NCBI RefSeq assembly: GCF_900496995.4
Contig: NC_044018.1
Coordinates: 28,545,811 to 28,609,810, forward strand
DNA: 64,000 bases
Direction of reading: 5' to 3'
From: Aquila chrysaetos chrysaetos
Lineage: Eukaryota; Chordata; Aves; Accipitriformes; Accipitridae
Part shown: positions 41,685 to 57,076 of the stretch, piece after piece
Position numbering within the stretch: the first letter of the stretch is position 1
Layout: the number at the start of each line of letters is the position of its first letter
The notes under the pieces: generated by a model
The model's database searches: none
What the model saw: the letters and a program-made list of their open reading frames with translations, nothing else
What the model was told of the DNA's origin: nothing
Position numbers and translations under genes: made by a program

Positions 41685-41830
41685 GAGGAAATTTGGGGTG
41701 AAAGAGGAGGAATTTGGGGTGAAAGAGGAAGAATTTGTGGGGAAGAGGAGGAATTTGGGGTGCAAGAGGAGGAATTGGGGGTAAAAGAGGAGGAATTTGG
41801 GGTAAAAGAGGAAGAATTTGGGGTGCCCGC
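41685..41830. repeat. 18-21 bp minisatellite (GAGGAATTTGGGGT)
   Basis: About seven copies of AGGAATTTGGGGTGAAAG-like units. The same motif reappears at 42335-42380 on the far side of the next array. Confidence 0.8.
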
Positions 41831-42315
41831 GGCCGCCTTTGGGGTCCCCGCGGCCGCCCTTGGGGTCACCGCGGCCAGCCTTTGGGTCCCCCGCCGCGGC
41901 CTTTGGGGCGCCCTCGGCGGCCTTTGGGGTCCCCGCGGCCGCCCTTCTGGTGCCCGCGGCGGCCTTTGGGGTGCCCGCGGCCGCCTTTGGGGTGCCTGTG
42001 GCCGCCCTTGGGGGTGCCCGCGGCGCCTTCGGGGTGCCCGCGGCGCCTTTGGGTCCCGTAGGCCCTTTGGGGTGCCCGTCGCGGCCTTTGGGGGTCCCCG
42101 CGGCCGCTCTTGGGCTGCCGCGGCGGCCCCTCGGGGTGCCCGTCGCCGGCCTTTGGGGCGCCCGCGGCCGGCCTTGGGGTCCCCGCGCGGCCTTTGGGGT
42201 CCCCGCGGCCGCCCTTGGGGTGCCCCGCGGCGCCCCTTGGGGTGCCCGCGGCCGCCCTTTGTTGTTCCCGTGGCGGCCTTTGTGGGGCCGCGCGGCCTTT
42301 GGGGTGCCCGAGGCG
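41825..42315. repeat. CpG-rich minisatellite with recurrent GCGGCCGC
   Basis: About twenty-two copies of CTTTGGGGTCCCCGCGGCCG-like units of 20-24 bp. CCGCGG and GCGGCCGC palindromes recur. Both strands stay open, giving low-complexity artefact frames (for example a 657-codon minus frame 41552-43525). Confidence 0.9.
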
Positions 42316-42820
42316 GAACATTGGGGGTGCAAGAGGAGGAAATAGGGGTAAAAGGAGGCATTGGGGGGGAAGAGGAGGAATTTGTTTCAATTTGGCCTTT
42401 TTGGCGACGCTGCAGTGTGGCAGTGCCCTCCCCCAACCAAAACTCCCAGCATCGGGCTTCCCTCTCATAAATAAATGGGGAAATCGGGTCAGTTTCCTGC
42501 TTCTTCACCAAAAATAATAATTCAACAGTTTTGAAGCAGAAAAGAGGCTGAAATTTCAGCAAAGCCCCCTCAGCCCTGGCAGATCCGAAAGCCACGGTGT
42601 TTGCCAAAAACTCCTCGTTCTCGTTCCTGTTCCCCGCTCGCGGCCGGGTCCATTCGGCAGCACCGGCACGATCCGGCCGTTCCCGGTGGATCCCGGGGAT
42701 CGGGAAATCCGAGGGGGGAACCCGCGGCCTCGTCCCGCGCCCGATGCTTGGCAGCTGCTTTGGGTCCGATCCGCAGAGATTTGGGGATGCCGAGGGCTGG
42801 GGGGTGCAGCGGGTCCTGAA
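42316..42820. other. Intergenic, no gene recognised
   Basis: A non-repetitive patch between two arrays. Open frames on both strands show no family signature. Confidence 0.45.
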
Positions 42821-42824
42821 TGGA

Positions 42825-45245
<2,421 letters not shown>

Positions 45246-45251
45246 TTTATT
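45246..45251 (-). terminator. TSFM: TSFM poly(A) signal
   Basis: TTTATT on +, that is AATAAA on the minus strand, about 490 bp beyond the TSFM stop codon. Confidence 0.65.
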
Positions 45252-45374
45252 CTGCCTTGTCCCCTCCCCCAGAATGCCAGGGGGGCTTATGCTCCCCCCC
45301 TAGTGGGCTCAGGGGGGCAGGGTACACCCCCCCCCCCCCCCAAACCCCTCCTCCACCCCTGGGGCTTCCAGTGA

Positions 45375-45710
45375 GGGCCCAATCCTGCCCCAGGGACGTG
45401 GGGCTGAGTTTGCTATGGGGCCAATTCTGCCCCAGGGACGTGGGGCTGAGCTCACTGAGGGGCTGGATCCTGCTCCAGGGGTGTGGGGCTGAGCTCGCTG
45501 TGGGGCTGATCGTGCCCTGAGGTGTGGGGCTGAGCTTGCTATGGGGCTGGATCCTGCCTCAGAGGTGTGGAGCTGAGCTCGCTGTGGGGCCGAGCTCGCT
45601 GTGGGGCCGCTCCTGCCCCCGGGAGACAGGGCTGAGTTTGCTGTGGGGCTGCATCCTGCCCCAGGGATGCGGGGCTGAACTCGCTGTGGGGCCGAGCTCG
45701 CTATGGGGCT
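45375..45710 (-). repeat. TSFM: About 40-bp minisatellite in the TSFM 3' UTR
   Basis: Around eight copies of a GTGGGGCTGAGCTCGCTGTG-like unit with CTGCCCCAGGG. The array lies between the TSFM stop and its poly(A) signal, so it should be transcribed. Confidence 0.8.
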
Positions 45711-45734
45711 GTGACCCCCCCCCCCCCCGAAACT

Positions 45735-47913
45735 CTACCCCTCCCGGGCGGGGGTCTCCTCGCCGCAGCGGAAGCGCAGGAAGTCCCGCACGGCCAGTGC
45801 CCCCCGCGCCCCCAGGAACTGCCCCACGGTGAGAGCGGGCTCCAGCAGGAAACTCTGCGCCAACAGCCGCGTCTCCGCCTCCCCCTGGGGTTGGTCCTGG
45901 GGGGTCCCCACGGCGGTGGGTGCCATCCCCACCACGTGCTGGGCCACTTTCCGTCCCACCTCCTCCAGGACCGTCACCGAGGGACGCGGTTCCGTCACCC
46001 GACAGGCCACCAACGCCCCGTACGTCCCCATGGCCACCGGCGCCCGCGCCGGCAGCCACCCGTGGGCGTAAGCGGCGATGTAACCGTCCTCCTCCGGCAC
46101 CCTCAGCCAAGCGGCGCGGCGCAGGGTCAGGTTTTCACCTAATTTCCCTAAAAAACGGCGTCAGGGTTGGCAGGATACGGCCCTTTGGCTGGAGGGGGGT
46201 CCGAGCCCGGCCCCCCCCATCTCTCTCTTCCCAAACCCCTTCCCGAGCCACGTCCTTGTCCCCAAGGAAAGGACGTGGCTCCGGTCACCCCCCAGGGGTT
46301 TTGTCACCCCCCAGGGGTTTCTGCCCCCCCCCCAGGGGGTTTTGTCCTCCCCCCCAAGGTGGGTTTTTTTGGGGGGGGGCCCCCTCCAGCACTCACCTAT
46401 AGCCAGCGCGAGGTGGTCGCTGAGCAGAGCCCCCCCAGGCTCTGTCCGGAGCTGGGCTAGTTCGTCCGGCTGCAGCAAGTGCTGGGAGAGAGGGAAAAGG
46501 GGGGGTTGAGAGATTATTTTTTGGGGAGGGGTCGTCTGGGTTATGCCACCCCCCCCTCTTATCGTGTTTCCCCCCCCCTCACCTTGCTGCAGGAGGCGGG
46601 CGGTGTGGCAGCGGCGCGGCAGTGGGCCATGGTGCCCAGCGCCACTTGTTCCACCAACCGCTGGAATTCGGCGTTTCTGGCTACAAAATCCGTCTCACAG
46701 TTCACCTGCGGGAGCCACAGGGTGTGTGGAGGGGGTCCGTGTGGGTGCCCCCCCCCCTCGCCACCACCTCGGCGTGTCACCCACCTCCACCATGACGGCC
46801 GCTGTCCCTTCTCGCAGCAACCCCACCAGCCCCTCGGGTGTCCGGCGGCCCCCCACTTCGGTGGCTTTGCTCCAGCCCTGCCGCTGCGCCTGCTCCTCCA
46901 GCCAGGCCTCCGCCTGCGGGGGCGGGGGGGTCACACACACTACGGGGGGGACGACAGTGGTGTCCCCTCGCCACGGGGGTGCAGACCCTAACCGCTGCGG
47001 CCGCCCCCGAGGGCTCAGCTGCCCCACAGGACCCTCCTGGCCCCCCCCGGGTCTGTGTCCTGTGTCGTTGTCGTCCCCCCCCGGCGCTCCCCCAAGTCCC
47101 TCCTCTGCTCCCCCCCCCCCGTTTCCTCCCCCACATCCCCCATCCTTGTCCCCTCCTGCCTCCCGCCAGTGTGACACCCCCCCCCCCCCCCCAGATCCCA
47201 TCCCTCCTCCAGGTCCCCCCCCCCAGGTCCCCCCCACTCCCCCGGGTCACCCGCCCAAGTCCCATCCCCTCCTTCCCCCTCTCCGGGGCGGTGTGTGTGT
47301 CCCCCCCCCCCTCCAGCCGGTTGCTCCGCGGGTCCCCGCCGTCCCCCCCCTTCCCCCCCGCCCAAGGTCGTCCGTCATCACCCCCCCGCTCCGCGGTGTG
47401 TCGTGTGTGTCGTCCCCCCCCCCCGGCCCACCTGCCCCAGGTCCCCCCCGCAGCGCCTCAGGGCCTCCCGGCACTGCAGGAAGGGCAGCCCCGTTCGCCG
47501 CCGCAACTGCAAAAGCGCTTCCTTATCCGCCGCCAGCACCGGGGGGGGGGCGCGGAAAAACCGGACCGGGGGGGCCTGCGGGAGGAGAAGGGGGGGGGGG
47601 AGCGTGAGTCCGTACCGGGACACACCCCCACACATACTCCCCGCCATGGAAGGGACCGGGGAGGCCGGGGGGGGGGGGGGGGGGCGGTGGCGGAGGGGCC
47701 CCGGTTGGTGGGAAGAGGCCCGGGGGGGGGGGGGGGGGTGTCCCGGTGCGGGGAGAGGAGCCCCAAGGGGGGGGCCCGGAGGTGGGAGAAGGGTCCTGGG
47801 GGGGCCCCGGTGCAGGGGAAGGGGTCCAGGTAGGACCCCGGTTGGGGGGAGGGGGGTGTCCCGCCGCTCACCCGCGCCGCCCCGCACACCGCGCTCAGCG
47901 CCGCCCGCTGCAT
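45735..47913 (-). CDS. TSFM: Mitochondrial elongation factor Ts, complete
   Basis: Six exons on minus: 47913-47872, 47575-47432, 46913-46785, 46705-46583, 46481-46397, 46147-45735; 936 nt, 311 aa plus TAG. TSFM regenerates EF-Tu-GTP in the mitochondrial matrix during translation. The UBA-like N-terminal domain reads [16 protein letters not shown] and CGGDL. The EF-Ts signature [11 protein letters not shown] is at residues 106-116. The C-terminal core keeps [22 protein letters not shown] and GEAETRLL. The presequence spans a 14-codon first exon. Several acceptors have nearly pure C tracts and introns are as short as 79 bp. The pairing with EEF1AKMT3, same strand, is as in mammals. Confidence 0.94.
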
Positions 47914-48125
47914 CCCGGCTCCTGCCCGCGGCGCGCGTCGATGACGTCAGGGCGCCGCTCGACGGTCGCCCCTCCTCTGGGAAGGGGACCGGGCTTCAGA
48001 GCGCATGCGCCCGGCGGAATTCCGGCAGCGGATTGGCCGACGGCTGCAGGGGGGTGGATGGGGTGGGAGAAACGTCACTCCGAGCGCGACGGACCTGTGC
48101 CATTGGCTGGGGAGGGGGCGGTGCC
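47914..48125 (-). promoter_or_regulatory. TSFM: TSFM promoter region
   Basis: CpG-rich with ATTGG on + (CCAAT on the TSFM strand) at about 48029 and a second CCATTGG at about 48100. There is no TATA box. Confidence 0.5.
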
Positions 48126-48159
48126 CCCCGGGTCCTATCGCCCCCCCCCCCCCCCGCCC

Positions 48160-48740
48160 CTATAGAGCACCCCCAGACCCTCACAGAGCCCTCCCAAACC
48201 TGACCAGAGCCCCCCCAAACCTGACCAGACCCCCCCGGACCCTCACAGAGCCCCCTCAACCTTGACAAGACCCTCATGGAGCCCCCCAACCCTGACCAGA
48301 TCCCCCCAGCCTCCTATAGAGCCCTCCCAGCCTTGACCAGCCCCCTCCCAGGGCCCTCATAGAGCCCCCCAGACCCTTACAGAGCCCCCCAACCCTGACC
48401 AGACCCCCCCAGCCTTGACAAGACCCTCACAGACCCCCCCCAACCCTGACCAGACCCCCCTGAGATCCTCACAGAGCCCCCAGACCCTGACCAGTGTGTC
48501 CCCCCCCCCCCCGAGACCCTCAGAGCTCCCCCAGCTTTGACCAGATCCCCCCCAACCTCGACCAGACCCCCCCAGACCCCTCCCAGGGCCTTCATACACC
48601 CCCCCAGACCCTTACAGAGCCCCCCCAACCCTCACAGAGCCCCCACAGCCTTGACCAGCCCCCTCACGGAATCCCCCAGACCCTAACAGAGCCCCCCCAG
48701 CCTTGGCCTGTCCCCCCCAGCCCCCCAACCTGGCTCCCCC
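48160..48740. repeat. About 30-bp C-rich minisatellite
   Basis: Around eighteen copies of units such as CAGAGCCCCCCAACCCTGAC and CAGACCCCCCCAGACCCTCA. It lies between the EEF1AKMT3 3' end and the TSFM promoter. Confidence 0.85.
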
Positions 48741-48820
48741 CCATCCCAACACCCCCCTGACCCCCCCAAATCAGACACAGCCAGATGAGCCGAGGCCCCT
48801 GACACCCATTTAATCCCCCC

Positions 48821-50470
<1,650 letters not shown>

Positions 50471-50519
50471 GGGTCTGGAGCTCCGCCCACGGCGCGCTGC
50501 TGCGGCCCGTGGCGGCGTC

Positions 50520-50815
50520 CCCAGGCGGGTCCCCAGTGTCCCCCGTCCCATCCCAGTGTCCCCCGACCCCTCCCCAGTGTCCCCCGTCCCATCCCAGTGT
50601 CCCCCGTCCCCTCCCCGTGTCCCCTGCCCCATCCCAGTGTCCCCTGCCCCTCCCCAGTGTCCCCCGCCACCTCCCCAAGTGCCCCCCGTCCCATCCCAGT
50701 GTCCGCTGCCCCATCCCCACTGTCCCCTGCCCCTCCCCAGTGTCTCCCATCCCCTCCCCAGTGTCCCCCAACCTCTCCCCAGTGTCCCCAGCCCCATCCC
50801 AGTGTCCCCAGGCCA
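50520..50815. repeat. 17-19 bp minisatellite (CCCAGTGTCCCC)
   Basis: About seventeen copies of CCCATCCCAGTGTCCCCCGT-like units. G-rich on the EEF1AKMT3 strand. Confidence 0.85.
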
Positions 50816-51054
50816 GTCCTGGTCCCACCCCACCAGTCCCGGCCCCTTTTCCTGCCCCGTCCCTGTCCCTGTCCCTTCCCAGTTCTGTCCTCGGTGTCAC
50901 CCTGCTCCCAGCCAGCCCAGTCCCATCCCCAACCCCACCCCAGTTGGAGCCCACCGGTCCCCGTCCTGGGGTCTGGTGCCATCCTCCGTCCCCTCCTGCT
51001 CCTGTCCCTGTCCTGTCACCACCAGTGCCACCACAGCCCTGGCCCCTGGGAAGG
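50816..51054. other. Non-repetitive spacer
   Basis: C-rich spacer between two arrays. Nothing recognised. Confidence 0.4.
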
Positions 51055-51985
51055 GCCTGGAGCCCAGCCCTGGTGTCCCCAGCCCCAGTGTCCCTGGTGG
51101 CCTTGGTCATGGTGTCCCCAGCTCCGGTGTTCCCAGCCCCAGTGTCCCCAGTCCCAGTGTCCCCGGCCCTGGTGTCCCTGACCCAGGTGCCTTTGACCCC
51201 GGTGTCCCTGACCCTGATGGCTCTGCTCATGATGTCACTGGTCATGGTGGCCTTGGCCATGGTGTCCCTGGTGCCATGTCCCTTACCCAGTTGTCCTCGG
51301 CTCTGGTGTCCCTGGCCCCGGTGTCCCTGCTCACTCCAGTGTCCCTTGTCCCCGATGTCACTGGTCATGGTGGCTTTGGCCATGGTGTCCCTGGCCCTGC
51401 TGTCCCTGCTCACCTCAGTGTCCCTGTCCCCGATGTCTCTGTTCATGGTGTCACTGGTCATGGTGGCCTTGGTCATGGTGTCCCTGACCCCGGTGTCCCT
51501 GGTCCCAGCATCCCTGGCCTTGTTGTCCCTGGCCATGGTGTCCCTGGCCCCATGTCCCTTACCCACTTGTCCTCGGCCCTGCTGTCCCTGGCCTTGCTGT
51601 CCCTGGTCATGGTGGCCTTGGCCATGGTGTCCCTGGCCCTGCTGGCCCTGCTCACCATGGTGTCCTGTCCCCAATGTCACTGGTCATGGTGGCTTTGGCC
51701 ATGGTGGCCCTGACCCCAGTGTCCCTGCTCACCTTGGTGTCCCTGTCCCCGATGTCTCTGTCCTCGGTGTCCCTGGTCATGGTGGCCTTGACCCTGCTGT
51801 CCCTGGCCTTGCTGTCCCTGGTCATGGTGTCCCTTGTCACGGTGGCCTTGGCCATGGTGGCCCTGGCCCCGGTGGCCCTGCTCAGCCCGGTGTCCCCATC
51901 CCTGATGTCCCTGGTCATGGTGGCCTTGGCGATGGTGTCCCTGACCATGGTGTCCCTGCTCGCCCCGGTGTCCCTGTCCCCCCGT
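51055..51985. repeat. Codon-periodic minisatellite (TGGTCATGGTGTCCCTG)
   Basis: Units of 9, 12 and 18 bp such as GTGTCCCTGGCC and ATGGTGGCCTTG repeat for about 930 bp. Periods divisible by three keep several frames open (a 540-codon + frame from 50509). The amino-acid pattern is only the repeat; I do not call a gene. Confidence 0.85.
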
Positions 51986-52164
51986 CCCCGCCGTCCTGTC
52001 CCCGGCCGCGGTCTCCCAGCACCGGCAGAGCCCCCGGCCGTGGCGGGGGGACACGACACACGGGACCAGTTGTCCCCCCCCCGCTGCCGGCCCCCCCCCG
52101 CCGGCACAGCCCCATTCCCGGTGCCGCGTGAGCCGGGATAACCCGGATAAACAGTAACCGGGGG

Positions 52165-52199
52165 GTGCGCGCGCGCGTGTGTGTGTGTGTGTGTGTGTG
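52165..52199. repeat. Alternating purine-pyrimidine (CG/TG) tract
   Basis: About 35 bp of uninterrupted GCGCGC passing into GTGTGT, a sequence type prone to Z-DNA. It sits in the 3.7-kb gap between EEF1AKMT3 and METTL1. Confidence 0.9.
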
Positions 52200-52669
52200 A
52201 CCCCCCGGGGGGGTCCCGCGGGGCTAATGAACAACCTGCCCCGGGCCACCCCCCCGGGCCCCCCCCGGGCACCTGCGTCACCGCCGCGCGTCACCGGGTT
52301 AATGCTTGTGGCCGCGGCGGGGGGCCGGTGTCCCCGGGGGGTCTGGGGGGGGTTCGGGGCACCCTGGAGGGGGGGGTGGAATGGGGGGGGGGGGGTGCAG
52401 AATGGGGGGGGGGGGGGGCTTGATCCTTGTGTCCCCCCCTCCCCGGCGCAGCCCCGTGACTTCCCGCCCTGAGTCACCCGCGGACCGTTCCTGGAAGGAC
52501 GGATGGACGGGACGGACGGGACAGACGGACGGATCCAGCCCCAAGTTGCTCAACCCCCCCCCGGCCCCCCCGGCCCCCCCCCCCCCGGGCTTTCTCAGAA
52601 ATCGCCCCCGGCTTCGCCGCAGCCCAAATTCCCCAACCGCCCCTGTGCCGGGAAGGGCCCAGTGCTGGG
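52200..52669. other. G/C-run rich spacer
   Basis: Homopolymer-rich DNA with no recognised gene or element. Confidence 0.4.
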
Positions 52670-53880
52670 GGGCTGGGGGGTACTGGAGACACTGGGAGGG
52701 ACTGGGAGGGACTGGGGGGGGGCTGGGGGAGCAACTGGGGGCAACTGGGTCAATGCCAGGTCCCTGGGGCACTGTGGGGGATTGGGGGGACTGGGGGCAC
52801 TGGGACAGTGTGAGGTCCCTGGGGTACTGGGCAGCACTGGGCAGCACTGGGGGGGACTGGGGGACACTGGAGGCCACTCAGGCAGCGTGAGGTCCCAGGG
52901 TACTGGGGGGGTGCTGGGGGTACTGGGGGGTACTGAGAGGGACTGGGAGGAGCTGGGGGCAGTGGGAGGACTGGGGGGCACTGGGACAGTGTGAGGTCCC
53001 TGGGGTACTGGGCAGCACTGGGAGGCACTGGGGGACACTGGGAGACACTGGGAGACACTGGAGGCCACTCAGACAGCGTGAGGTGCCAGGGTACTGGGGG
53101 GGCGCTGGGGGTACTGGGAGGCACTTGGGCGGGCTGGGGGAGCTGGGGGGACTGGAGGGACTGGGGGCACTGGGCAGGACTGGGGGGGACTGGGGCGACT
53201 GGGGCGCACTGGGACAGTGCGAGGTCCCTGGGTACTGGGCAGCACTGGGTGGCACTGGAGGGGACTGGGGGACACTGGAGGCCACTCAGGCAGCATGAGG
53301 TCCCAGGGTCCTCCAGGGGGTACTGGGAGGCACTGGGGTTACAGGGAGAGAGTGGGAGGGACTGGGGGAGCTGGGAGAACTGGGGGCACTGGGTCAATGC
53401 CAGGTCCCTGGGGTACTGGGCAGCACTGGGGGGGACTGGGGGACACTGGGGGACACTGGAGGCCACTCAGGCAGCATGAGGTCCAAGGGTACTGGGGCGG
53501 GCACTGGGGGTACTGGGGGGCACTGGGCAGTGTGAGGTCCCAGGGTACTGGGTGGGACTGGGGGGGACTGGGGCAGGTTGTGAGGTTCCTGGGATACTGG
53601 GGGGGCACTGGGTGAGACTGGGGGGGCACTGGGACAGTGGCAGGTCCCCGGGGCACCGGGGGAGACTGGGGGGCACTGGGGCTGTGTGAGGTCCCTGTGG
53701 TATTTGGGACACTGAGGGGGGTGCTCCAGGGCAGTGCCAGATCCCTGGGATACTGGGAGGCACTGGGAGGCACTGGGCCTGGCTCTGGGATGGGCTGGGG
53801 AGCGCTGGGGGGGGGGGGCAGTGGGGTGGAGACTGGGGGCACTGGGAGGCACTGGAGTGGTTACTGGGGGTCGCTGGCCT
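52670..53880. repeat. Higher-order minisatellite (CACTGGGAGG)
   Basis: The base unit is 9-10 bp (CACTGGGGG variants). A higher-order layer repeats GAGGTCCCTGGGGTACTGGG with GGAGGCCACTCAGGCAGC; the latter recurs near 52870, 53062, 53279 and 53460, spaced about 181-217 bp. Confidence 0.85.
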
Positions 53881-54014
53881 GGAGGGGGGAGGCCCTGGGG
53901 CAGAATGGGAAGGGGCGGGAAGCACCGGCCAAACTGGGAGTCACTGGGAAGGCGCGGAGGGGGGCGGTGCTTGCCCAAGCCCCGCCCACCCCGGCGGCGG
54001 GTGCGGCGGTGACG

Positions 54015-54047
54015 CCATTGGGCGGCGCCGCGCGGTGACGTCTATAA
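54015..54047 (+). promoter_or_regulatory. METTL1: METTL1 core promoter elements
   Basis: CCATTGG (inverted CCAAT) at 54015-54021, a CRE-like TGACGTC at 54036-54042 and TATAA at 54043-54047 lie 26-58 bp before the start codon. The TATA-like motif so close to the ATG implies a very short 5' UTR if used. Confidence 0.5.
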
Positions 54048-54072
54048 CCGCCGCCGCGCCCCGGGGGCCGCC

Positions 54073-56014
<1,942 letters not shown>

Positions 56015-56113
56015 GGGGACACGAGTGGGACAGGTCTCAGCTGACACCACCACCACCACGGGGGGGGGGTGTGGTGTCCCTCCCTGCCCCCCCCCCCAGC
56101 CCCCCAAATTTGG

Positions 56114-56119
56114 AATAAA
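56114..56119 (+). terminator. METTL1: METTL1 poly(A) signal
   Basis: AATAAA 100 bp after the METTL1 stop codon, giving a short 3' UTR. Confidence 0.8.
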
Positions 56120-56805
56120 GCCACCAGCCTGTCCCCAAGTCTCGTCCCCTCCTGGCTGTGCCATCACTGTGGCCCCCCCCAGTCCCCGGCCCCCCCCCCC
56201 CCCCCCAGGGGTGTCGGGAATTGCCCCCCCCCGGGGTAATTGGGGAAGGGGGGGGGGGGGCCAGTTCCTGCCTCAGTTTCCCCAGGGTGTGATTGCAGCC
56301 TGGGGAAGGAAACGCCCGGGGGGGGGGCTGGGGGGAGACGGGGCCCCCAGTTCCCCCCCACCCCCCACGGGGGGTTTCCACCAGCACAGCCCAGCCTTTC
56401 CGGTGTCGCAAGCTGGTAATTCCCAAGAATCCAGTGGCTGGGCAGGGAGGGGGCACCCCAGTGTCGTGTCCCCCCCCCGCGGGAGGTCGGGATAGCCCCT
56501 CCCCCAGGCTTCCCACAGGACTGGGGGCACTGGTTAAACTGGGGGGGGGGGGGGGAGCTCTGTGTGTGTCACTGTCCCCTTCCCCAGTGGAGACAGGGCC
56601 TCCCCCCCCCGCCCTGGCCCCCCCCATCGTGTCTCCGGGGGGGTGCCCGGCCCCGCCCGCCCCCCAGTTTGGGGTGTGCTGGTGACCAGTTTGGGAATGG
56701 GAATGGGGGGGAGGGAGGTTGTGCGCCTGCGCGGGGTGGTCGCGCCCGCGCCTGTGCACGCCCCGCCCCGAGCCCCCCCCGCCACGTGACGGCCCCGGCT
56801 CCTCC
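56120..56805. other. METTL1-CYP27B1 intergenic
   Basis: G/C homopolymer-rich DNA with no recognised gene. Confidence 0.5.
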
Positions 56806-56990
56806 CGCGTTCTGATTGGCCCGGGGCGAGCCTTTATGCAAATCTCCCCGCGGGAGGGGCGGGGCGGGGTTTGGAGACAGAAGTGGGCGGGGTTTTGCCA
56901 AGAAGGGGCGTGGCCACACGCTGAAGGGGCGGGGCTCTCCCAGCTCCACGTGGGCCCTTATAAGGGTCCCGGCCGATGCCAGCGGCTCAG
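56806..56990 (+). promoter_or_regulatory. CYP27B1: CYP27B1 promoter
   Basis: GATTGG (inverted CCAAT) near 56813, an octamer ATGCAAAT at 56836-56843, GC boxes near 56857 and 56926, a CACGTG E-box near 56947, and CCTTATAAGG at 56956-56965. The last is both a TATA-like element and a perfect CArG (SRF) box, about 115 bp before the ATG. Confidence 0.65.
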
Positions 56991-57076
56991 TCGAGGCGCG
57001 TCCCCGCGGTCCCCCCGTGTCCCCCGGGCACCCGTGTCCCCAGGACCACCCGCCGCTTTCCCGGGACACCCCCGCC

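Noticed and set aside
50509-52131. 540-codon + frame rich in Val/Ser/Leu/Met
   Set aside because: Array periods divisible by three keep it open; there is no signal peptide, motif or splice context.
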